From Rhipicephalus microplus (Eukaryota; Arthropoda; Arachnida; Ixodida; Ixodidae), in assembly GCF_043290135.1 (NCBI RefSeq), contig NC_134707.1:76650987-76714986 (forward strand): DNA of 64,000 nt, given 5' to 3'. Both the position numbers and the translations under genes were made by a program. This document shows, piece after piece, positions 33,641-41,600 of the stretch; position 1 is the first letter of the stretch; each line of letters begins with the position of its first letter. A model generated the notes under the pieces. That model ran no database searches. It was not told the DNA's origin and was given only the letters and a program-made list of their open reading frames with translations.

Positions 33641-34239
33641 GAAAGTCTTCAGGATGTCCTTCTCATGAAAGTGCATATCACACACACGTGAGGTGCTGGG
33701 CAGTTTCTTATCCGCACGAGGAATAGCGTGGTCCCATACCTCTCGCTGCTCAGGTACACGTGGGCACAAAAGAAATGTCGTGGGGTGCGACTGTTCTCAC
33801 AACAAATTCGTGCAGGGCGGGGCCTCGCCGCGATGACGTAGCCACCATTTCCTTTTTTTCTCTCTCTCTCCCTCTCTCTTTGTTTGGCAGCGCGTTCGCT
33901 CAACACCACCTAGACTTGGTTCGCTGTGTGCTGTTCTGTGGCTGTACACTGTGCGCGGCGTCTCCCTGTTCTGTGGCGGCGTGCGCTATCTTGTCATAAT
34001 AAGCTGTTGAATATTAAGCTGTTGAGAGGTCCTTGGCTGTTGTCAACAGGAGGTATGCTGTGCGGACATCAAGAGACCTAAATGTAAGAATGTCTCGATT
34101 GCTTCTTAATGTTTTGCTCTGCGCGTAGATTTAGCATTGAAACACGTAGATAAAGAGACTCAACACGGCAGGACAGGCTTGTTTGCAGTTGCGGTTAGTG
34201 CAACACTAGACAACTGATTGGTTTTCGCCTTTTTGAAGG
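33641..34239. other. Non-coding; CT-rich run and no clear gene
   Basis: A CT-rich tract lies at 33850-33885. The open frames on both strands are explained by this composition. Confidence 0.5.
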
Positions 34240-35250
34240 TCGGGTTATCATTGTTCTGGTTGCCGGTTCAGTTTTCCTGGCACCGATTCATTTTGGTTTG
34301 AGTGGAGTACCGGGTCCGGGACATGACCCAATCTTGAGAAATTTTAAGAAACGTTATTTGGAAGTGAACTGTTTTAGTTTCGGGCTCCAGTCATGATTAG
34401 AACAGCGCATGCAAGCTAATCATGACTTAAAAAAATATTAAAGGTCTGCCATAGGGTCACATACCTTATCTATTCTGCTCCTGTGTTCTTTAGATAATTG
34501 CCTTGAATTCAAGGCAGAGCTGCGCTTGGGCGTTTATTTTGTTTCCATTTGTGCGTTTCAGAATTAACATTTATGTTATTTTCAACACCGAAAAAGCGAT
34601 CGTGCGCAACACGAAACACGAATAGTGGTTGGGTTATTCGTGACACATCCGTATGTGCCATCCCTGGTCCTGCTAAACGTCTAAATTACACGTTAGAGCG
34701 AGGCAGGCCCGATGTTGAACTCATATGAGAAGCTGAAGCGTCAGCGTCGAGTTTTTTCTAGTGTTGTATTAAAAACCAAAGGCCCAACCCAACTGTAACG
34801 TGTTGGTGCTGCTTGTAAGCTGTAACTTAAACGCCATACGAAAAAAGTCTGGGTAATTATTAATAATAATGATAATTATATTTATTATTCTGATTGACGA
34901 AAGCCAGCCAGAATTTCTTGCCAGAGGCAGCGCATCTTAAAGTTTTTTTGCTGCCATTACACAAAAACTAAAACGAGATTTGATATTGCCCTCTGCCTTG
35001 CATAAAACTAGGTGCCCTTATTAAATCCTCTTTAGTGTTTATTTTCAGCCAATGTCGTCTTCTCCGTGATCCACTGTGGATCTCGAATCCCTCTGGACAA
35101 TGTACCGTTTCCAGTTGTCAAGGTAACCGTCAAAGTATGCATATCTGGAATGGAATACTAGCAGAAGACACAGGAGAAAAAGAAGACCAAATATGCACTT
35201 GCACTTGCAAACGTTTCAATCTCATTTAGATATGCAGTAGCCTTCCAGTT
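34240..35250 (+). pseudogene. Degenerate partial copy of the MULE-like gene 5' part
   Basis: This stretch parallels the reverse strand of 44380-45260. Both have the GHDPI(L/F)R block, an AATAATTATTATTATT-type microsatellite, a CAGCGCATCTTAAAG block, then a TTTATTTTCAG acceptor and an exon starting CCAATGTCGTCTTCTCC. In this copy the exon reads VIHCGSRIPLDNVPFPVVK and then meets a stop (MEY then TAG). It has no downstream transposase exon. It is an inverted relative of the copy about 9.2 kb away. Confidence 0.75.
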
Positions 35251-36716
35251 CAAATATTGTGGGCAGGCAGTGTAAGGTGCATACTTTGCGGCAGCTGTAT
35301 TTAACATATTTTTTCTTATACATATGCTCCATTTGGGGCCCTTAGGGTATTTCTAGCCAATGAATACATTTAGGAAAAGCCCAAGAGCATTATGACTGTG
35401 AAAGAGACACATAGCCGGGGGTTGCTGCACACCGAAATGTTCAGTTTTGCTGGGACCTCTTCTACCTCCTCTCCCACCTTTGACGTTTTGCCATGCCTTC
35501 CCCCCATCAGTAGTTGCGAGCGAAAGAAAATCATGGCTACATCCCTGGTGTGAACTATAAAAACATGGGCTTGTTTTTTTTTGCACTTATCAAAGCCGAC
35601 CTGTGTGTCTGTTAACATGCAAAAACACCAGAAATAAATATTCTTTATTTCATTTACAGCATGCAAGTACCGCTGATTGGCCGTAGGAGTGTACGGAAAA
35701 AGTGAACAAACCTCCGAGGCACAAAGAAGAGGGTTCATGAGGCTTCTCTCCTTTGCATGGAAAGGCTATGTAGTATGCACCATACATTAGGTTGCATGTT
35801 TTTGATACATGACGAGCAAAAAATAGGCAGCTCTACGTTGACTATTTCTAGTTTCACGATACTAAATGTACATGTTAAAGACTTTAGTTCAAAAATACTA
35901 GCTGATAAATGCTAAGTTGAGACAATCACCTTCCAGTAATATTTTCTTGTGCATTCGTGTTCCTTATGCAACCCCTTTTTATATCCCCATTCCCATATGG
36001 TGCCATTTAAAGAGTTTTCAGATTGAATAATTAAGCAGCTCGCCCAAGTCAGTAGTATCAATATGGACCAGATTTAGGGGAAACCCCCAAGGTGGAGTAA
36101 GATTCTGCAAAGGAAAGTTTGACATCCACATTTAGGTGGATGTCAAACTTTCCTTTGCAGTATCAATATGTATACCTAAAGCGTTTCACTAAGGAGGTAG
36201 TTCCCATAGTTGCCCTAAAAAAAAGGCCAGTTTGTTTGCCCAGCTTCTACATCAACCGGTCACAGCTGTTGCAGCAGTCTTGATGAAATTGCTCTGCTGT
36301 GTAGGTAACCATACTTCACATTTTCACAGTAAACTTTTTGTGCACATTACGCATTCTCTCACATTTAGTTTATTTACAGCCTATGAATATTACAAGCACG
36401 CTATGAATACATCTTGAAATGACCACCCGAAAAAATGTACTAACATGCTTTCACATACAACAGGTACTATATTAAAATGTCAAAACGAAAGTATAAAAGC
36501 AAGCACGTCCGTAGCAAGTACAGAAAGAATGCAACTTTACAAACAGTTTTATACACATAGATCGAAAGCAGAAGCCTAAAAACATACTTTGACACACTCT
36601 CTGAATTGAGAGTATCACCAACACAAAAAATTACGGCTGCATTTATACACATACACAGTCGTTGCCAATGTCACAATTGCATGACTATAATGAAGTCTAG
36701 TATAAAACATACCATG
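35251..36716. other. Non-coding DNA with a strong hairpin
   Basis: No gene recognised. The hairpin at 36105-36160 and its flanking 12-bp direct repeats are the only structured feature. Confidence 0.5.
36105..36160. repeat. Perfect hairpin, 25-bp arms
   Basis: Arms 36105-36129 and 36136-36160 are exact reverse complements around a 6-base loop. AGTATCAATATG occurs on both sides (36054-36065 and 36159-36170). Confidence 0.96.
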
Positions 36717-36717
36717 T

Positions 36718-36748
<31 letters not shown>

Positions 36749-36750
36749 TT
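36717..36750 (-). repeat. 3'-terminal (TAAA)n microsatellite of the LINE
   Basis: Eight or more TTTA units on the forward strand mark the 3' end of the element. CR1-type LINEs end in short tandem repeats rather than poly(A). Confidence 0.8.
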
Positions 36751-36998
36751 GGTACCCTCAGGGCTTACAAGAAGCATTGTAGAGGGGAGGGGCTGAAGTA
36801 AATGAAAACACTATAAGGAATACACAGAAAAAGTGGCACTAAGAGATAGAGCACAAAAGGAAACAAACTAGATAAGTTTATACATGAACTAACAAAAGAA
36901 AATAGGACGAAAAAATACACTTTGACGTCGCAATCACAGTGAATGTCAGTGCATGTTGCACAAAAAATAATCGACTGATGCCTTTTCAATACACATGT

Positions 36999-37147
36999 TC
37001 AAAAAAAAAAAAAAAAAAAAAAATAAAATACACATGTTCAAAAAAAAAAAAAAAAAAATGATACATGAAAAAGCAAATTTTATCGAGTTACACACACAAA
37101 AAGAAAACATCAGTGCAAGGGAAAAAAAAAAAAAAAAAAAAAAAAAA
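36999..37147. repeat. Homopolymer A tracts in the LINE 3' UTR
   Basis: Three long A runs on the forward strand (about 36999-37021, 37042-37059 and 37122-37147). The first two are preceded by the same ACACATGTTC, a small tandem duplication. They read as T tracts in the element's sense strand. Confidence 0.85.
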
Positions 37148-37241
37148 TTTGTTGAGATCAAGACCTGTACAGAGATAGGTGGTAAAGAAGTAAATTGCAG
37201 TTTCAGTGTGTTGTAAATGCATTTGTGAACGTGATGCAGCT

Positions 37242-40068
37242 TTATAGCGTGTTCGTTAATGCTTTCCGGAAACGGTCAGGGTCTCTGATTGCGACTAGTG
37301 ACGCAGGCAGGTGATTCCATTCATAAGATGTTTTTGGCAAGAATGAATATGAGTAGGTGACTGTGCGCTGTGATGGTACGTGAACTTTGAAAGGGTGGTC
37401 GACACGTGGGGAGATATAGGATGCGGATGTGATGTATCGGGACTTCAACTCATTGTTATGATAATATATTTTATGAAAAAGGCAAAGACGGGATAACCTC
37501 CTACGAGAAGAAAGAAGGGGAATGCCAAGTGTTCGTTTCATGTCAGTGACACTGGCAGTTCGATGGTAGTTGTGAAGGATGAAACGGACCGCTCGATTTT
37601 GCACATTTTCAATTATGTTTGTCAGACTAGCATGACCAGGATCCCATATGGAGCATGCGTATTCAAGGTTAGACCTAACATAAGTAATGTACAGCTGTTG
37701 CTTTAACTTCGGGGGAGCTAAGGAAAAATTACGTTTTAAATAACCAAGCATGCGGTTAGCTTTCGATGTAATGTATTCTATGTGTCTTTTCCATGAGAGA
37801 TTGTTAGTAATATGCACACCAAGATATTTATAGGATATTACTTGATCAAGTGAAGTATTATTCAGTAAATAATTAGGGCATGCTGAAATACTACGGGAAA
37901 TTCTCATTGTTTTGCATTTAGACGTGTTAAGGTCCATAACCCAGAGCTTACACCATGTCGAAATGTTATTAAGATCATTCTGCAGTGTTAGGGTATCATT
38001 AGGGCCTTCAATCTTGCGATATAAAACACAATCATCGGCAAATAAACAGATGGAACTTGTGATTTGGTTAGGAAGATCATTGATGTATATTAAAAAAAGT
38101 AATGGTGCTAAAACAGAGCCCTGAGGTACGCCTGAGTCAACCGGTACTTCAGGAGAGTTTTTATCATTAATGCTGACATATTGCGTTCGGTTGGATAGAA
38201 ACTCTCGAATCCAATTGAAAACCAGGGGATCAATGCTTAACTGGCTGAGTTTAAATAAGAGTAAGCGGTGACTGACGCGGTCAAAAGCCTTGGCGAAATC
38301 TAAAAATATGCAGTCTACTGTAAAACCATTGTCTAGAAATGCGTGAAGATCATTGCAAAATGTTGCTAGCTGTGTTTCGCATGAGAATGTCTTACGAAAC
38401 CCATGCTGACTACTATGAAAGAACTTATTCGATTCTAAAAAATTGACCAGATGGGAGAAAATGACGTGTTCGAATATCTTACAAGGAATTGAAGTCAGGG
38501 AAATAGGTCTATAGTTTTGAGGGTTGTGTGTGTCACCGGATTTATGAAGTGGTATCACCTTGCCTGTTTTCCAGTCTTTAGGTAAGGAACTACTGTTCAG
38601 TGATTTCGTGAAAATAAGGTTTAGTAGGATGGAACTATATTCGGCGGTAGCCTGCAAAAATTTCGACGTGATGCCATCAATACCGCACGAGGACGATCTC
38701 TTTAAATTGTTAATGATGGAGCGGATACCAGACGAGTCAAGTAAAATGGGTTCCATGGGAACGTAGCTAGGCGCAGTGAAACGTGGACAGATGTCAGGGT
38801 GAGTAGCACAAAATGAACGGGCAAAAACAGTGTTAAGTGTGGAAGCGCACTGGCTGCTTGGGATTGACTCGCCAGATTTATCAGTAAGAGCTATAGTTAG
38901 ATTATCCCGGTTTCTCACGACATTCCAAAAGCGTTTTGGGTTGCTTTGGAGCAATGACGGAAGTGTATTATTATAAAATTTAAACTTAGTTTCTTTTAAT
39001 GCACTGGAGTATGCTTTTGCCGCGGTTGTATAAGTGGACCACTTATCAGCAGATGACGATTTCTTGGCGGCACGAAAGAGCCTTTTTTTTTTGTTAGACA
39101 GCCGGTTGAGGTACCTTGAATACCATGGCGCGTTGGATGAATGATAAACCTTCCTTACAGGGATATGCTTTTTTATTAGATGCAGTGCTTTGTCTTTGAA
39201 ACACGTCCATATTTTCTCGACCGTAGCATCATTGTAAGAAAGACAAAAGCTGTCGAGAAATGAGGAAAGCTCGGTGTTGATAGCCTCAAAGTTGGTCTTA
39301 TTGTAATCCTTTATAAGTTTAAAGCGATTGCTCCTTCTATTCCTCGGTACAGAAATGGAAAAATGTAGCACGTCATGGTCACTCAACCCTGGCAAGTGAG
39401 TTATTTCAGATGCAATATCTGGTGATGAGGTGAGTATCAAATCTAGTAGGTGTGATGTGCTAGGAGTAACACGGGTGGGAATACGCACTAATTGAGATAG
39501 ATTGTAATCCAAACAAGTGGTTAGGAAATAACTCGTTTCAGCTGAAGCAGGCTCTGCAAACGGGCATGGATGAGACCATTGGATTGATGGAAAATTAAAA
39601 TCTCCTAGAAGAAAAACTGGAATACCGGGAGTTAATGCCGAAATATGACTTAGGCAATCATGTAATTCTTCGCAGAAAGAGCCGTTGGAATTAGGAATTA
39701 GGCGGGCGATAGCAAATGCCAAAAATAATTTTTTGAAAACAAATCGTCACGTAGCACCAGACAATTTCTAATCTACAAGGGATTTTCAGAAGTGTACATT
39801 GAAAACACTCATTCACAGCAATAAGGACCCCACCACCCCTTCTTTCGGAGCGATCACATCGATGTACAGTGAAAGTTTTGTGGCACTGAAAAAGCTCACT
39901 TGTTGCAATTTGATCGGAAAGCCAGGTTTCAGACAAAAGAATTATGTCAGCATCCGTGTCATTAATTAAAGCACTTAGGCGGTCTCTTTTCGGAATAAGG
40001 CTGCGAATATTAGCATACAGGATTGAAAGCTCCGATGGTGAAGATGAGCCACCACCCCTCACACTGTC
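37242..40068 (-). pseudogene. LINE ORF2: AP endonuclease and reverse transcriptase
   Basis: Nicks the target and copies the element RNA by target-primed reverse transcription. The first part (down to 39691) carries LSILYANIRSLIPKRDRL, LLSETWLSD and GGGVLIAVNE of the endonuclease. After the lesion it continues with FLLGDFNFPSIQWSH and LSDHDVLHFSI. RT blocks follow: GIDGITSKFLQ, FLDFAKAFDRVSHRLL (first Asp), GVPQGSVLAPLLFLIYINDL, the catalytic ICLFADDCVLY at about 38028-38050, YKYLGVHITNNLSW, and RSNLEYACSIWDPG. The second piece alone is 826 residues without a stop. A duplicated TAATTCC heptamer near 39700 shifts the frame. There is no ATG in frame ahead of the endonuclease; the segment begins directly after the ORF1 stop in the same frame. 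Confidence 0.93.
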
Positions 40069-41355
40069 CTAGCTAGTGTTAGAATAAGGACGACCTGATC
40101 TGGTCGCCCTAGGGCTAGAGGAAACGGCAACTTGTGGGGAAGGTGCCTCGCAGACGACGTTGGTGCGAGCATCATACACATAGCATTTATTTTGTGCATA
40201 TAATTTTTTGTACCGCAACTTAAACGGTTTTTTTAAAGCAATGCCAAACTCTGTCAGCTTTTTACGAGCTTCACGAGTTGATACAGAGAAGTCTTCAGAA
40301 AGGCCAATGCCACTACCTCGTAAAATAGATTTCTTAGACAGTAGTAGCATTTTTGACTTGGAATTTGAAAATTTAGCAATGAGGGGTCTATTTTTACCTG
40401 CCAAGTATCTGCCTATTCGGTGTGCTCGTGCTATGTCATCGGGTGATAAGCGAACATCCAACCTGTCACGGGCCATCGTGATAATTTTTTCTTCTGACTG
40501 GTGCGCTTTCTCGTCTGGCACGTCAGGTAAGCCATAAAATAGCACATTATCACGTCGAGACCGATCTTCAGCCTCGTCAAGCCGGGCTTGTAGATCAATT
40601 GTCTCTTGTTCCACGCGAATTAGTGATTGGCGCGTGATAGATAGTTCTTGCTGTACATTTGGAAGATCGCTAATCCGTTTTTCTACTGTTTGTAGCCGTA
40701 CGGTAATGTCAGCCACAGCAGTTGCAACTGTCTCATGGGAAACCTTAAGATCAGACAATGCCTGTGACATGCTCGATTGGTTAGTCTCGATTCTAATACA
40801 ACGCTCATTTGTCTCTTTAACCAACTGAATTAGTTCCGTTAGGGTCTTGTCAGGCCCAGGGTTTTCCTCAATGTCCCCACAAAGCATAAGCAGCAAAGAA
40901 GAAAAAGGTTCAAGCAATGCTTCTGGGCACGGAAGCACAATCGCAAATCGGTCACTAGTCTTGTAACATTTGCAAGGCAAGAGAAAGGAATCACCAACCT
41001 GCACAACAAGAAAGATGTGCCGTAAGTTCTTCATTCTGTCTGTGCATCCGTGCCCACTGGCGGGGTGGCAAGTGGCGTGTGCTTTTAAACCATCCACTAT
41101 CAGTCGTGACGATGTCACTGACGTTGTACTGCGTGGCTCATGGAAAGGGCAAGCCGTGGCGCTGTTGAGAAGACTGGGCGCGGCGCTTTCAAACACGCAT
41201 GAAGAATCGGTGGCTGCGCAGATGACATCCACGTACGCCGAAGTCGAGCCGCAAAACGGAATTTCGACCGCGGGAAGCGATCGATGATCCAAGGGATGGC
41301 TTGCAAGAACGCCCACAATCTGCACAACAAGAAAGATGTGCCGTAAGTTCTTCAT
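40069..41355 (-). CDS. LINE ORF1: RNA-binding protein with 2A leader
   Basis: Probably binds element RNA as a chaperone. The frame is 428 codons from the ATG at 41355; a second ATG at 41034 (residue 108) begins the same MKNLRHIFLVVQ sequence and may be the true start. A hydrophobic leader runs into LLLMLCGDIEENPGP (2A motif). Then comes a heptad-rich coiled coil (LQTVEKRISDL ... LDEAEDRSR), an L1-ORF1p-like RRM starting RRDNVLFYGLPD, RAHRIGRYLAGKNRPLIAKF, and a basic C-terminal domain (ARKKLTEFGIALKK ... LYAQNKCYVYD). The stop is UAG at 40071-40069, and ORF2 follows in frame. No stop or frameshift is seen. Confidence 0.88.
   Translation of the reverse strand: MKNLRHIFLVVQIVGVLASHPLDHRSLPAVEIPFCGSTSAYVDVICAATDSSCVFESAAPSLLNSATACPFHEPRSTTSVTSSRLIVDGLKAHATCHPASGHGCTDRMKNLRHIFLVVQVGDSFLLPCKCYKTSDRFAIVLPCPEALLEPFSSLLLMLCGDIEENPGPDKTLTELIQLVKETNERCIRIETNQSSMSQALSDLKVSHETVATAVADITVRLQTVEKRISDLPNVQQELSITRQSLIRVEQETIDLQARLDEAEDRSRRDNVLFYGLPDVPDEKAHQSEEKIITMARDRLDVRLSPDDIARAHRIGRYLAGKNRPLIAKFSNSKSKMLLLSKKSILRGSGIGLSEDFSVSTREARKKLTEFGIALKKPFKLRYKKLYAQNKCYVYDARTNVVCEAPSPQVAVSSSPRATRSGRPYSNTS
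40852..40905 (-). other. 2A-type ribosome-skipping motif in ORF1
   Basis: Residues 151-168 of the long frame read FSSLLLMLCGDIEENPGP. D-x-E-x-N-P-G-P is the invariant 2A signature, and the preceding Leu-rich helix is typical. Skipping would occur between the final Gly and Pro (codons at 40857-40852), releasing a leader of about 60 residues if translation starts at 41034. Virus-like 2A sequences are known in trypanosome L1Tc and in several animal APE-type LINEs; activity here is inferred. Confidence 0.85.
40999..41059 (-). repeat. Inner copy of the 61-bp repeat at the LINE 5' end
   Basis: Identical to 41320-41380 at a spacing of exactly 321 bp. It includes the second ATG (41034). Confidence 0.95.
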
Positions 41356-41380
41356 TCTGTCTGTGCATCCGTGCCCACTG
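41320..41380 (-). repeat. Outer copy of the 61-bp repeat, marking the LINE 5' end
   Basis: Identical to 40999-41059. Homology stops at 41380, the likely 5' terminus (element starts CAGTGGGCACGG). Confidence 0.9.
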
Positions 41381-41600
41381 TTAATCTTAAAAGCTCTAAA
41401 CGTTCTAAAAATTATTCACAAATATGTCCGAACACTGTGTTTAGGCCAAAGTTATAAATGGTAAAATAAATTGAGTTTTGCAACAATTGCAATTTTTTTA
41501 AAAAGAATGAAAAAAAAATCACCGAGTGGTTCATCTCTACCGTTTCTCCCGATCCTTTCCTAGCAGTCAAAGCTCCAGTCGATGGCAGAGTGACAGCACA

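Larger units (their letters stand above)
36717..41380 (-). mobile_element. Nearly full-length CR1/L2-type LINE with 2A motif
   Basis: On the reverse strand the order is a repeated 5' end, ORF1, one UAG, ORF2 (AP endonuclease plus RT), a 3' UTR with T-tracts, and a terminal (TAAA)n tail at 36717-36750. Absence of RNase H, the ORF1 type and the short tandem 3' tail fit the CR1/L2/Rex1 group. It is 4.66 kb. The only clear coding lesion I found is a 7-bp tandem duplication near 39700. No target-site duplication was recognised. Confidence 0.9.

Noticed and set aside
36946..37216. Membrane-protein-like frames (Phe-rich or Lys-rich)
   Set aside because: They are produced by homopolymer A/T tracts in the LINE 3' UTR.
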